DNA of 64,000 nt from Salvia splendens (GCF_004379255.2 NC_056034.1:36438887-36502886); one strand, 5' to 3'; numbered from the stretch's first letter, positions 35,465-46,858 are shown. Notes: generated from the letters alone by a model not told the origin. Made by a program: numbers and translations.

Positions 35465-36225
35465 GAATCGAACTTACGCTCCCAACAACACTTTTTCCTT
35501 TGTTTTTTAGCAATTCCTTCGCAGCTTTCCTTCCCATAGGCCTATCTTGATTAACGTTGTCTTCAGGATCCAAATTTGCTTCAGTGGTTGATTTTTGTCT
35601 CTTGTTTGGCAAAGTTGCTTGCCATTTGGGATCGAAAATCAAAATTTCCCAACAATGTTGACAAGTAAATGACTTTCCCACCTGCCTCTTGTATACCTTG
35701 TATGCATCTTGAAGCTAAAAACATATAAATGTTAGGCAAATACTTGGGTTAAATCTACACATAAAACTACATAATATTTACAACTTGTACAAAATTTACC
35801 CTTTCTTGTTCGTTTTGTCCACTTTGATTCAGCCGTTCGATTTGACTGTAAACTCCAACAAATTTGGAGCATTGTTTGTTAATATCTCTCCAACGCGTTT
35901 TGATTGTAGATAAACTACGTTGGGTGGAAAAACCTCCATTATCGTCAATATATTTTTCTATCCTTCCCCAGAATGTAGTAGCATTTTGTCCGTTTCCAGT
36001 AGCCGAATCTTTACTTGTATGAAGATACGCCGCAATCAAAAGTTGATCATCTTCACGGGAGAAACTTGAACTTCGTTGCCTTTTTCGTGTTGTAGGAGAA
36101 ACAACATTTGAAGTGTCGGTTTCAAAACTTGTCACAAAATCACCATAATCATCGGCTAAATCAACGGAGTGTTCTCTTGTCAATAAATTTGTGAAAGACT
36201 CAGAATAATTTTATGAAAAATCCAT
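35391..36225 (-). pseudogene. PIF/Harbinger ORF1 (Myb/SANT-like), truncated
   Basis: Two exons, about 36225-35808 and 35714-35391, with a GT-AG intron of about 92 bp. Family-like features are the SREDDQLLIAAYLHTS Myb-like start, TIKTRWRDINKQCSKF, and after the intron a stretch like the NAM-associated C-terminal region (LQDAYKVYKRQ). The natural ATG at 36225 is followed by a stop (TAA, 36213-36211), and the next in-frame ATG-like start is near 36183. The C-terminal coiled region fuses into the transposase remnant at 35391. By family knowledge ORF1 proteins help the transposase bind element ends. Confidence 0.8.
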
Positions 36226-36438
36226 CTGCACAAATTAAAGAGATATATTTAAACCATAATCTAAACATAAAATATTAAATATTAAATAATATATCCATCA
36301 AATGATATAAAGTATTAAACAAATATATAAAACATAAAAAACTCCTAAACTATTAGATATAATGCGACGGTACTTGAACCCAATATATATACTCCCTATT
36401 TAACAAAAAAATCACAGCCTGTTCTACAGAACGAAGGC

Positions 36439-36543
36439 GGCGCAACGTTCAAGCAAATAACCAAAGCACTTCCCCAATCTCACAAATCTCGGCGCAATCG
36501 CTCAAGCAAATAACCAAAGCACTACCCCAATCTCACAGATCTC
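36439..36543. repeat. 52-bp tandem duplication upstream of ORF1
   Basis: Copies at 36439-36490 and 36491-36543 share CAAGCAAATAACCAAAGCAC and differ at a few bases. They lie in the presumed leader or promoter of ORF1. Confidence 0.85.
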
Positions 36544-37002
36544 TTTCTCCTATATTATTTTCTATATTTACGCCTTTGATTTTTGTTTGCTTGATATTGA
36601 AAAGGAATTGCTTGGCTTTGGAAGTAGAAGTGAATGAGGTGAAAGTTTATTCTTGGTGTCTTTTTATTTCGAAAATTAGGGTTTAGAATTTAATAGTATT
36701 CTGTTTCTTGTTGGTGGAATTAATTTCATAAAACTAACAACCAATTTCATAGAATTCAATATATGTTCAGTTTTATTGTAGTGGTTTTGGCGCAACTTTT
36801 ATCTCCCGCCAATGTCAAAATCAGTTTTTTCTATTTTACCTTCTCTTTGGTGGAGAGGTAAAGATACCTCCTCAAAATGGGAAAAGGTATAATACCTTCC
36901 CATTTACCTCTCCCCTTGGAGACTGTTTTTCTATCAAAAAGAGGTAAATTTGACAGTTATCATGATTTACCTTCTCATTTACCTCCTCCCTTGGAGTTGC
37001 TC

Positions 37003-37320
37003 TTACAAACTAATGGATGTAAACAAATAGCACGCCCCTCCACTAAAACGGGCTGGAATGCCTGTATCCCCAATTTATGCAGAGTGGGAGCTCTATTCAT
37101 CAATACAGGATGCCCCCGCATAACTTCCTGCAGTATTTCCCATACAATTCGTTCTTTTCCACGAATTTTACTCTTAGCAACTCCTATGTTCGAAGCAAGA
37201 TGGTGTCTAATTAGACCACAAATTACAAATGTCTGGAAAGGCTCTATTGCTATTTCGCGCGGAAATCCATACCGGTGTAATGAAAGTGAAGGGCCTACGA
37301 CAATGACGGAACGCCCTGAT
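37003..37320 (-). pseudogene. rpoC1: Nuclear plastid DNA: rpoC1, upstream part
   Basis: The minus strand reads [20 protein letters not shown], then [13 protein letters not shown], then [17 protein letters not shown] and ends at HPLVC, where the transposon cuts in. It continues directly into NADFDGDQM of the other half. The reading frame is open over this part, with several substitutions against typical plastid sequence (for example Tyr for Cys after LHR). Confidence 0.93.
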
Positions 37321-37365
37321 TAATTTGATGATTATCTCCATGTTGCCGATACAATTGGGTGAAAT

Positions 37366-37742
37366 TGTAACGACCCGGCTCCTAGACTGACAGTTGTCCC
37401 CACAGACCAACACAAATCTTACTAGTGTGCTTTGTCATCACTCAAACGCATCCTAGGCTGCTTCCCAGGGAACCACCCATCTCACAATTGCTCTAAGCTA
37501 AGCACGCTTAACCTTGGAATTCTTAAGAGATACATGTTAGAAAAGAATATGCATCTGTTGGTATTAGTAGCACTTATCGAATTTGTTAATCTCTCTTCGA
37601 AATGCAGTCTCATACTTGCATATCCTCGGAATCCCTCTCGTTCGGGTGCATTTTGGTTCATTCATGTCCCCCTATGCTTCAGATGTGCCTTGTCCATACT
37701 TCTGCACCGCGTTACTCTCTACTCTTGTCCAAGAGTATTACA
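37366..37742 (-). mobile_element. Cassandra-type solo LTR with 5S rRNA-like promoter boxes
   Basis: On the minus strand it runs from TGTAATACTCTTGG to GGGTCGTTACA. It contains 5S-like internal promoter elements: an A-box region GTTAAGCGTGCTTAGC (37512-37497) and a C-box-like GATGGGTGGTTCCCTGGGAA near 37480-37461. The end, rich in GGGTCGTTACA, is typical of Cassandra TRIM elements. No second LTR or tRNA-Met primer site is adjacent, so it looks solo. Outer edges lack a clear target duplication, so they may be off by tens of bases. Confidence 0.72.
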
Positions 37743-37914
37743 CTAATGCTTGAAGAAATTTTAAATCTATGTTATTGTTAAGAGTTCAAATCTCTTAACG
37801 AAGAAAACCTGCGATTACCCTCGCAACACACCAATCCGGCGCCCCGATGTTGGGGCCGGCGGCTCAACACGTGGCTGGAGCGGAGGATGTCCTCCGTCGG
37901 CAGTCTTCAGGGTT

Positions 37915-38425
37915 TGTTAAGGAGTATTGCACAAGTAATGTGGGAAAATTATTTCTTCATTGATTGATTGAATGAATTAATGAAAAGCCCTATTTATAAG
38001 ACTAAAACCCTAGGGTTGGTTCGACCTATTCCTAAACATCGGGAAAGAACCAACAAAGAAAACCCGACGGAGCTTAAACGCTCGACACAAAATATTCGGA
38101 ATAAAGAAAGTCAAAATAACAATAAAATAAATAACTAAAATAACAGACTGAAATCCGGAACTCTTTCAGGCATTCTGTCGAGCAGCTGGTGCGCTATTTG
38201 GAGACGAAGTCTTGGTAGCGTTCCGACTACTTGATTCCCTTCCTCGGTCTCAACTTCCTCCCCGTGACTTCCTCTGGCTGTTTCTCCAGCTCTGGGATTG
38301 GGGACGGATCTTCCTCACTTTGTATTTCCTTACTTTGTGTTGACGCTGACGATAGAGTCGGAGACGTCTCGGCCATGCTTTCGTCTGTAGTTTCCTCCGT
38401 TCCCCGTGATTCGGTTGACGTAACA
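37915..38425 (-). repeat. 3' LTR of a chromovirus fragment
   Basis: On the minus strand it starts TGTTACGTCAACC, directly after the purine tract AAGAAGGGGGGAGT (38439-38426). It carries TATAAATAGGG at about 38001-37991. The end is either 37915 (CTCCTTAACA) or 37776 (CTCTTAACA); I prefer 37915 because the same TTCCTTAACA end occurs in the neighbouring LTR element. The pol frame reads on into this LTR. Confidence 0.6.
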
Positions 38426-39997
38426 ACTCCCCCCTTCTTAGAAACTTCCTTGTCCTCAAGGGAAATTGTAGGATATCGTTTCATCAAATCCGCCAACGGC
38501 TCCCAAGACGGCGAGTCCGACCCGTCTGACCAGCGCACCAAGACATGCTCCACTGCCGCTCCCTGATGCCATAATATCTTAGAGTCTAGTATAGCCACTG
38601 TCTGGGCGGCGGGTCTATTGCCAACGAACTTCTCTGGGAGGGGGACGATCGGGTCGTCCTTCACGAAGGCGCGAAGGAGGCTCACGTGGAATACGTCATG
38701 AATGCGACTCCCCTCTGGCAAACGGAGTTTGTACGCGACTGGGCCTATTCTTTTAACCACCTCGAAGGGACCGTAAAAACGCTTAGCAAGTTTAGCGGAG
38801 ATGGGTTTCGCGACGGAATGTTGACGATATGGCTGCAATTTCAACCACACGAAATCACCCACTTCAAATTCAACGTGACGCCGATGCCTATTCGCCGACG
38901 CCGTCATCCGCTGCTGTGCGCGGGACAGATTATTGCGCAATTCAATGAGCAGCTCTCTGCGCTGCTTGATCAATTCTGCTACGCTGGGGGGCGTTTTCGC
39001 CGACGGGACAGAGGCCACCAATAACGGGGGCTCCCGCCCATACAACGCCTTAAAAGGGGAGGTGCCGAGGCCAGTGTGGTGGAAACAATTGAGAGCCAAT
39101 TCAGCCCATGGGAGAAAATTCGACCAAGTAGACGGTCTATCCGAAGTGAATGCTCGTAAATATTGCTCCAGGCCCTTGTTACGAATCTCCGTTTGGCCAT
39201 CCGATTGGGGGTGATACGCAGTAGTGAAGTTCAACTTGGTCCAACTAAGGCGCAGAATCTCCTCCCTAATTGCCTTAAGAAACACCGAGTCCCTGTCCGA
39301 AACCAAAGTCTTTGGAAATCCATGGTGGCGAACAACCGTCTTAACGAATAAATGGGCCACTCGTAGGGCGTCGAAACGTGTGGGAAGGGCCGCGAAGTGC
39401 GCATACTTAGAAAGTCTGTTGATCACCACCATAATCGTTGTGTATCCGCGTGACTGTGGGAGACCCGTGATAAAATCCATCGACACATCATCCCAAACCT
39501 GCGATGGTACGAGCAAAGGTTGCAGAAGGCCTGCAGGCTTTTGCGTCGAGTACTTGGTGGATTGACACACCGCGCACGCATCAACAAAGTCTCGGACTTC
39601 CTTCCTCATCTTAGGCCAATAAAAACCAGTTGCCAGTAGACGGAAAGTGCGCTCATGCCCGGGCTGGCCCGCCATGGGCGTACAATGATGCTCCTCCAAC
39701 AGCAACCTCTTCAATTGGGACGAGTGGCTAACCACTATCCGCCTATTAAAATATATTAAACCGTTCGCAACGGATAAATGAACAGACGTTCCTCCGGAGT
39801 TAATTTGCTCCGTGAGGGCCACCAAATCTGGCTGGGTCGCTGTTTCCTGTCGCAAGGCATCCATCAGCTTCGGGATGGGATGGGCTATCGCGGTTAAACA
39901 AGCTGTAAACGCCACCGGGTCCCCCATGTCCGCTGCCAGCTTGACCACCCCAGCCGGGTCCTGCTGCAGCTGGTCATTCTCCTCTCGCCGCCGTCAG
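38227..39997 (-). pseudogene. Chromovirus integrase with chromodomain, 5'-truncated
   Basis: The open frame from 39948 down to 38227 (573 codons) encodes the zinc-binding HHCC region (about residues 85-130), the integrase core with SMDF and SDRD aspartates and the DGQTE glutamate, a GPFEV-type C-terminal region and a chromodomain-like segment (AAVEHVLVRWSDG, SWEPL). Sequence up to 39997 still reads as the end of RNase H. Everything upstream (gag, protease, reverse transcriptase) is missing at a junction with an opposing gag fragment. The chromodomain places it among chromoviruses, which target heterochromatin. The frame is intact over this part, but it has no start or promoter of its own. Confidence 0.9.
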
Positions 39998-40920
39998 CCG
40001 GTGGGGAACCGCCGTGAAATTGGTGGTCATCCCCAGCTGCCGTCGAGGGGGGATCCGCCCACCGACGGCCACCAGAGGACGTAATCAGGGACGATCGATC
40101 CGCTTACCCAGGGTTTCGATCGGATCATGGCGCGATTTGATCAACTGGAACTACAGGTGGATGGTCTGGAGTTCCCACACAGCCGTGATATCGATCCCCC
40201 TGGCGATGATTACGATTCGGACGATCAGGATTATGCGGAGTATAGGGAAAGTCAATTTGTGCAACGTGACCCGAACCCTCGCCAACGTTTACTAGGGTTC
40301 CGGGACAGGAGGGGTGCGAGAGGAGGGCGCCGGGTGAGTTTCCCACGCCGGGTTGACTCGAGGCGGGGAGGTGATTGGCAGCACGAGGGAGTTATTGATA
40401 ACAGAATTGTTCCATATCAGCCACGTCGCCCATCAAGTTGGGACACACCAGCGACACGCCAACGGGGGGCGTGATCATCGACGCCGCGCGTCCTGCTGGG
40501 ATCCGCCAGTACCTAGAGATCGGGCCCAACACCAATATAGTTCTTATTCACATCACGGGGTCACAATGCGCGCCCCACATTTCGACGGTTCTGACGCCAC
40601 AAATTAGATTTCGCGTGTGGAGTATTATTTTGATCACATCATGATGCCCGAAGAGGATCGTCTCCATTACGCAGTAATGCTCTTCGACCCCCCGGCTGCG
40701 TAATTGATATTTAACTACAGAAACAACAACCGCTACGTCACGTGGGTCGAATTCTTGGAAGATGTCCGCCACAGGTTCGACCCGCGGAGTTTCCGCAATT
40801 ATATTGGTCCTTTAGCCAAATTGGTGCAGACGGGAACCGTGGCGGAATATCACGACACGTTTGAGAAGTACTTGAATCGGGTGGAAGGGGTTCTGGATTA
40901 CATTTTAATCCCGATATTCA
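39998..40920 (+). pseudogene. Gag leader and gag fragment, opposite to the chromovirus
   Basis: A gag-type ORF begins at 40127 (MARFDQLELQVDGLE). After a frameshift near 40470 it continues through ASCWDPPVP, MRAPHFDGSDATN and the retrotransposon gag domain to HDTFEKYLNRVEG. A TAG near 40605 and a TAA near 40702 replace what are usually Trp codons. It ends abruptly at 40920, where an LTR on the other strand begins. It runs head to head with the integrase fragment, so the two come from separate insertions or an inversion. Confidence 0.75.
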
Positions 40921-41190
40921 ACGAGAGTCGTCGTTGTCGAGTGCCCAAGCATTTGGGTCGGCGACGTGAACGGCGGAGGGGCGGTTGAGGGCGAGATCAG
41001 CCTCGTCGCAACCTTATGAGGTGTTTCTTGTTTGCTACTCAATTGAGCCAAAATAACAATAATTTCATAGATTGATAGACTGAATATTATGGAAGACTCC
41101 ACACATATTTATAATATGTGTGAATACAAAAAAGATATGCTAATCCCTATAATATCTAAACAAAATAATAATAATAGAATACTCGTATCA
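40921..41190 (-). repeat. 3' LTR (truncated) of the non-autonomous element
   Basis: Matches 43600-43876 with about 8 differences plus small indels. It starts TGATACGAGTATTC on the minus strand. Its final 40 or so bases are lost at the junction with the gag fragment. Confidence 0.85.
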
Positions 41191-41220
41191 ACTCCTCCAC
41201 GGTTAAAATCCACCTTGTCC

Positions 41221-42919
41221 TCAATGTGGAAACCACGAAGCAACGATGACAGTTGAAAGCAACAACTTCGGCGAGGCTTCTCCTCCTGGATCAAACGCAA
41301 ACCAAATAGGCGAACGTCTCCCATCCTCTCCATAAAAAATCAACAAAGGAGACCCAATGTGGTCGGCAAAATTCCACGCCACAACGACAAGCTTGTCCAC
41401 GCCTCCAAGAATGTTCAAATCCAGCATGTCATTGCGCGGAGGGATCAACCTTGCACCAGTATCGAGAGATGTTGATCGATAATTCATACTTATAACATCA
41501 CTGATATTCAAATCAACATAGGCACCAACAATTATGCGCGAACCGGTGTAAGCACCATCTCCTTTCTTGCCCCAACAATTCTCAACAATAGATTTTGATT
41601 GCACTTGAATAACAGGAAATGAGGCGATGACCTTCGGCACTTCCACAATGGAATCGTTCTCCTCTACATCGTCTAACGATGCCTCTTCCTCATTCTCTTT
41701 ACTCATATCGGGGCTGCGCGGTAGGTAGATTTCCACAAAAGATGAAACTCGCTGGTCTTCGGATTTGCCATCTCTACCTTCCAGATCCATGATTCTCACT
41801 AGGCAATCTAATGACAACATTTGATACAGATCCTGTATCCCAACTGTCGGCATCACGATCCGTGGTCTTCTTTGCTGCAGTCTCTAATACAGAGTCCTCA
41901 AAATCACCAAGCTCCTCTTCGCCCATACCACGATCATAAACGTAGTCGAAAACTCTGGCTTCCATACATGAATATGCAATCTTCTCATCTAAACTCGAGG
42001 AATAAGAAGTTTCATATCCTTCTTGTTCTCTCAACCCAACACTAACTTGGTAATCTGGTTCACACAGACTCCCAAGTGAACAAAGACCAGGAGTAGCTTT
42101 CTTCTTCGTCGCTGGACTTGGCATTGAGCACTCAATATACCTATTATGATAGAGAGACGACCTTCTCCCCCAACATAGATCATCACTTCCAAATCTCTCA
42201 AAAGATATGTCGTCTGCCGGGTATCCCTGCTGCGTGCACAATCCAGACGGGTCCCAACAGGTAGGCGAGCGCGAAGGTTGGTACAGGGTCTGATTGGTCA
42301 CACGCCCGGATTGACCGTACAGGTCCCGCGGTGGGAGGCTCAAGCGCGGGGGCTGGTCGGCGGTGTGGTGGGGCTGTTGGTAGGCAGACTGGCCTCGCAC
42401 CTCCTCCTGATGGTGAGGACGGTCCCAGCACGTCTCCGCGCGTCGGGGCCGAAGATCAAAGGCTGGGTAACTGTGGTCCTGCTGCTGCGTCGGTGGGTCC
42501 CAGCACGTTGGGCGATACGGTTGTGTTGCGTGAATCAGGTGGCGATCGAACCCTAATTGGATTCGTTGATCTCCGCGATCAAATAGGTGGTCCCTCTCGG
42601 GGTAGCCGCCGCGGTGTCGAGGTCGTGCATCCTGCACGCGATCGCGGTACCCGATGGGCGGGTATCCCTTCCGTGGGCGACGATCAGGTGGATCCCAACG
42701 GCGTGAGATGTAGGGTGGTTTTGGCTCGGACTGAATGGGTGGACAGAGGTTGCGCGACCGCCCAGATTGGTGTGGGATGGGGTATTGTTTCCGACGAAAG
42801 TTTTGCACGCGCCGATCTACCGCGTCCATACGGGATTCCATCATGTCCATTAGGCGATCAAATTTTGCAATAATAGGGTGCATCTGGTGTGGGGGCTGAT
42901 ATTGGTGGTGAATAGGCAT
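41221..42919 (-). CDS. Gag-like N terminus fused to an unrecognised C-terminal region
   Basis: The ORF from 42919 (MPIHHQYQPPHQM) runs to 41774. A shift near 41840 continues it in a second frame to 41221. The first 350 residues are Pro/Arg/Gln-rich like a gag N terminus, with repeated TCWDP-type motifs; related motifs occur in the gag fragment at 40440-40510. The remaining part is acidic and then ordered-looking (DLNILGGVDKLVVVAWNFAD, FAFDPGGEASP) and ends at the purine tract. I recognise no enzyme or capsid domain there. The first 42 codons lie in the 294-bp duplication, so a second copy of the start occurs upstream. Confidence 0.55.
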
Positions 42920-43382
42920 AATTAATTACGGACAGAATGAAGTTGGAGTGGAGGGGTTTGGGAATTTCTTGCTGTTCGGTGATTTTTTTTATTGGTGAGT
43001 TTATGAATGAAAGAAAATGGAGGGTTGATGAGATTTGTGGTGTCGGACAGAGGTGGATGATAAGGGGTGAGGGTGGTTCCCTTACCGGCGAAAGTTTTGC
43101 ACGCGCCGATCTACCGCGTCCATACGGGATTCCATCATGTCCATTAGGCGATCAAATTTTGCAATAATAGGGTGCATCTGGTGTGGGGGCTGATATTGGT
43201 GGTGAATAGGCATAATTAATTACGGACAGAATGAAGTTGGAGTGGAGGGGTTTGGGAATTTCTTGCTGTTCGGTGATTTTTTTTATTGGTGAGTTTATGA
43301 ATGAAAGAAAATGGAGGGTTGATGAGATTTGTGGTGTCGGACAGAGGTGGATGATAAGGGGTGAGGGTGGTTCCCTTACCGG
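42795..43382. repeat. Perfect 294-bp tandem duplication
   Basis: Copies 42795-43088 and 43089-43382 appear identical by eye over their full length. Each includes the leader and start codon region of the gag-like ORF. Confidence 0.93.
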
Positions 43383-43562
43383 CGGCGGTGAAGCTAGGCA
43401 ACAGCTAGTTGCTGTGCGCGGGTGGATTCCCGTCGGGCAGCAACATAGATGTGGCTCGATCGATGTGTCTAGTTGCTGTGCGCGGTGGTTTCCCGTCGGG
43501 CAGCGACGTAGCTATGGTTCGATCGGTGTTGTGGAGGGCGAGCTCACGATGAAAGCACCAGT

Positions 43563-43876
43563 TGTTAAGGAATCTCTTCCTTAATCGTTCAAACTTCCCA
43601 CACAATCAAGAAATGAGAGCCGTCGTTGTCGAGCGCCCAAGCGTTTGGGTCGGTGACGTGAACGGCGGAGGGGAGGTTGAGCACGAGATCAGCCTCGTCG
43701 GCAACCTTAGGAGGTGTTTCTTGTTTGCTACTCAATTGAGCCAAAATAACAATAATTTCATAGATTGATTGACTGAATATTATGGAAGACTCCACATATA
43801 TTTATAATATGTGAATACAAAAAAGATATGCTAATCCCTATAATATCTAAACAAAATAATAATAATACAATACTCG
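43563..43876 (-). repeat. 5' LTR of the non-autonomous element
   Basis: On the minus strand it ends TTCCTTAACA next to the primer-site-like sequence. It lacks the first bases (TGAT) seen in the other LTR. Confidence 0.82.
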
Positions 43877-43970
43877 TTATTTTGCTATATCTTATTTGCT
43901 AACTCAAAAATTTAAAAAAGGATGAAAAATAGTGAAATTAGTTGTGGCTGGTTTTCGGGCTGACTTATTA

Positions 43971-46012
43971 GAGCATCAGCAATGGAGGAGTCAAAACCGC
44001 GACGCCGATTTTTTGCCTGACGCCGGTTCTGACGCCGAACCATTGCGACCGGCGTCGGCAAAATCGGCGTCAATTTCGGCGTACCCATGCCGATTCGTGT
44101 GGTGACGCCGGTTCTAACGCCGATCCTCACGGCGCCATTGTAGGCCCCGGATCGGCGTCAAACCGGCGTCAGAATTAAAAAATTTTTTTTCGAAAACGCT
44201 ATATATACGCGCTTTGAACGTCATTTTCATTCGCACCACTTGTTTTAACGAGTACTCTCTCTATCTTTCTTTCTGTACAAGATCAATAACGAACAATGGA
44301 GAACAACTACGCAGGAACTCCAGTGACTCCCGGGAGATGGTCTCAGACTCCCCCGACTCCCGGGGTAGGGTCTCAGACTCCCCCGACTCCCGGGGTAGGG
44401 TCCCAGACTTCCCCGGCTCCTGGGGGAGGTGGTTGGCCTCCGATGACCAGGTACTACAACATGTACCCGTGGCAGCAGATGATGCCGGGGTGGGCACCCG
44501 GCATGCAGCCCCCTATGCAGATGATGCCGGGATGCAGCCACCGGCGCAGCAGATGATTCCACCGCCGCAGGGGACGCCCGGGGGGACAACGCCTATCGGC
44601 CGACTTTTGATTTTTCCACCGGTTCTTCGCACACATCGACCCCAACGGATGCACAGTATACGGAGACCTTCTCCTTAGCGGACTTGGGTTTTGATATTAA
44701 CGAGGTTCCGGAAACTCTCATTCAAAGCCAGGGAGTAGGGCGGGGTAAGAAGAAGGGCAAGGCCAAGAAGGTCGGTGAGTCGTCGCAGCCGGAGGAGGAT
44801 AGCCGGGTCCGGAGGAAGTGGACGGGCGCGGAGAACGTTGCGCTTGCCAATGCGTGGGTGAGTGTCTACGACGATCCTCTCGTTTCGAACAACCAGAGGA
44901 TCGTCAACTTGTGGGCCAAGATAGCCGCAGCCTACAAGGCATTTTGCCCTGAAGGGAGACCGCGCACCGGGGAGGAGTGCCGGAAGTGCTGGGACCAAAT
45001 CAGGTCTGGCGTCTCTCAATTTTCGGGTTTGTACGCCAACGCCCTCCGCATGCAGACCAGTGCCCAAACAGAGGAAGACTGCAGGAGGATTGCGGAGAGA
45101 GCCTACCCCGATCCGCAGAAGAAGTACTATGAGTTCACCTACTGGCACTGCTACGTTGTGCTCAACGAGTCGGAGAAATTCCGGGCAGGTGTCGACGCTG
45201 GCTGGCCGAAGAAGCAAAAACTGAACTATACCGGAGATTATAGCGGCAGCAGCGGTGGTTCGACAGACCTCCCCGAGACGGCCCAGGAGGTCCCGACCCC
45301 TCGTTCGTTCGGTCGCCGACCTCGCCCGGTTGGCCAAAGGCGGGCGCAACAGGTTGTGAGGGAGGGCACCCCGAGTTCCCAGGGGGTCCATTCGGCATCC
45401 CCCCCTCGGCAGGTCTACCGAGGAGCTCAAATTCTTCGCGCGCCAACAAACACACGCTCAAATGGTGAAGACCTTAGCCGACTTCCAATCGGCGGTGGAC
45501 CCCGAGGTGAAGGATTATCTTCGTGTATTGCTCCAGAGCCAGCGTGAAGAATTGGAGGAGATGAGGAGGGAGACCGGCAGGAATAGCCGCGGCATAGGTG
45601 GCGACAGAGGCAGCGGCGACGACGGTGAAGAAGGGCTGGGCGACGACGGAGACGAGGACGGCGGCGAGGAGTGATTTTTTTTTACTTTTTTAATTGTACT
45701 TTTTAATTTTTGTACTTTTTTTAAAATTATTGTACTTTTTTTTAAATTAATGTACTTTTTAAATTTTAATAGTATTATTCGAATTTCCCGTATTTGTCTC
45801 GTAAATTAAATTACGTATGTTGATACGATTGTAAATTAAATTATATAATTGTTATTAGTGATGTGGATAGGTAGTGGGAAGACTATGTGAGGGCTATTTG
45901 ATGTCCAGTTGATGCGGCAAGCTGATGTGGCAGGAGAATTTTAGTGCTGATGATGTGGTAGTGTGAAGGTTATGTGAGGGCTATGTGAAGTCCAGTCTCA
46001 TTGTGGATGCTC
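43971..46012 (+). mobile_element. PIF/Harbinger element with ORF1 only
   Basis: 2042 bp with ends GAGCATCAGCAATGG and inverted GAGCATCCACAATGA, flanked by TTA (43968-43970, 46013-46015). It encodes only the Myb-like ORF1 protein and no transposase. GC-rich ends with repeated CGGCGTC units resemble those of the MITE at 28127-28651, with which it shares the leader before ORF1. Confidence 0.9.
44296..45674 (+). pseudogene. Harbinger ORF1 (Myb/SANT-like), frameshifted
   Basis: Starts MENNYAGTP with tandem SQTPPTPGVG-like repeats and a Met/Pro-rich stretch. Shifts near 44530 and 44580 lead into the main frame (44684-45420). The Myb/trihelix-like region is WTGAENVALANAWVSVYDD through ECRKCWDQIRSGVSQF. 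The NAM-associated type region follows (YYEFTYWHCYVVLNESEKF). A third shift near 45420 leads to the coiled, acidic tail ending at 45674. Homologous to the protein at 48968-47451. Presumed role is DNA binding with the transposase; this copy is dead. Confidence 0.82.
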
Positions 46013-46015
46013 TTA

Positions 46016-46598
46016 CAGATATTGTGGCTTAATTTAAAATTCTAGTGTGACAAAAGAAAAGTGAATTATACTGTAGTTGATTTTGTGGCTGATTTTGGAA
46101 TCATTATTGTAAATGTAAAACAAGTGTTATATCAATATGTGTGAATGGAGCTGTGTTTTAAAATGTAGTATTATTTTTAATATTTTTAAATTTTAAATAT
46201 ATTATATAATTATTTATCCACACACCGTAATACATTTAAAAGTATCTTGATATGCTATTGCGATTCAGAGGTCCATATCGAAGTCTTTGTCTACTGAAAA
46301 TTGTGAGAAGCACATATTTATACTATATTATTCCCCAAAAAATGATCTAGGTTAAAGTTTCAGGTCTAACTCACAAGTGGTATCGATAATTTGAAAACCG
46401 CATGTAATATAGAGCTTGTTTAGTGCAAAAGCTTGATTCGTCAACTACGGCATGGTCAAATGATTGTTATGATTTGTGAATTTAGTTAGAATGAATCATA
46501 TGGAGAAGTATTTAGAAGTATATTTAACGTATAACTAGTTAGGTTAGGTCCGATCAAGTTGACAAGTGATAACATTTCCAATTAATTTTAGCTAGACT
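46016..46598. other. AT-rich intergenic region
   Basis: Nothing recognised. Confidence 0.4.
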
Positions 46599-46858
46599 GT
46601 AATCCATCTGTCCAAGAAAGTTTGTCACATTTTCTCATTACCGTTCGTTCCACGAAATTTGTTACATTTTATTTTTTACCATTTTTTGAAGTATACCTCA
46701 TATTCCACTAACTCATTCTCACTCACATTTTATTATAAAACTAATATTCCATATAAAAATAGGATCAACATTCCACTAATTTTTTTAACTCACTTTCCAT
46801 AACATTTCTTAAAATCATGTCTGGTGAAAATGTAACAAAATTTATGAAACGGAGGGAA
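46599..46858. mobile_element. Decayed Stowaway-like MITE
   Basis: The left end has AATCCATCTGTCCAAGAAAG and an inner GTTCCACGAAATTTGTTACA. The right end, inverted, reads TTCCCTCCGTTTCATAAATT. Borders and target site are approximate. Confidence 0.5.

Larger units (their letters stand above)
40921..43876 (-). mobile_element. Small non-autonomous LTR retrotransposon
   Basis: Direct repeats of about 270-310 bp (40921-41190 and 43563-43876) flank a 2.4 kb interior. A primer-site-like ACTGGTGCTTTCATCGTGAG follows the 5' LTR on the minus strand (43562 down), and a purine tract CCGTGGAGGAGT (41202-41191) precedes the 3' LTR. There is no protease, reverse transcriptase or integrase. Both outer edges are damaged: the 3' LTR lacks its last part and the 5' LTR its first few bases, so no target duplication is visible. 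It probably moved with enzymes from a related full element. Confidence 0.82.

Noticed and set aside
37440..37530. Functional 5S rRNA gene
   Set aside because: Only the internal promoter boxes resemble 5S; the rest diverges and the context is an LTR. It is therefore called Cassandra-derived, not an rRNA gene.
37432..37746. 104-codon open frame
   Set aside because: It overlaps the 5S-like boxes of the Cassandra-type LTR on the other strand and has no protein family signature.
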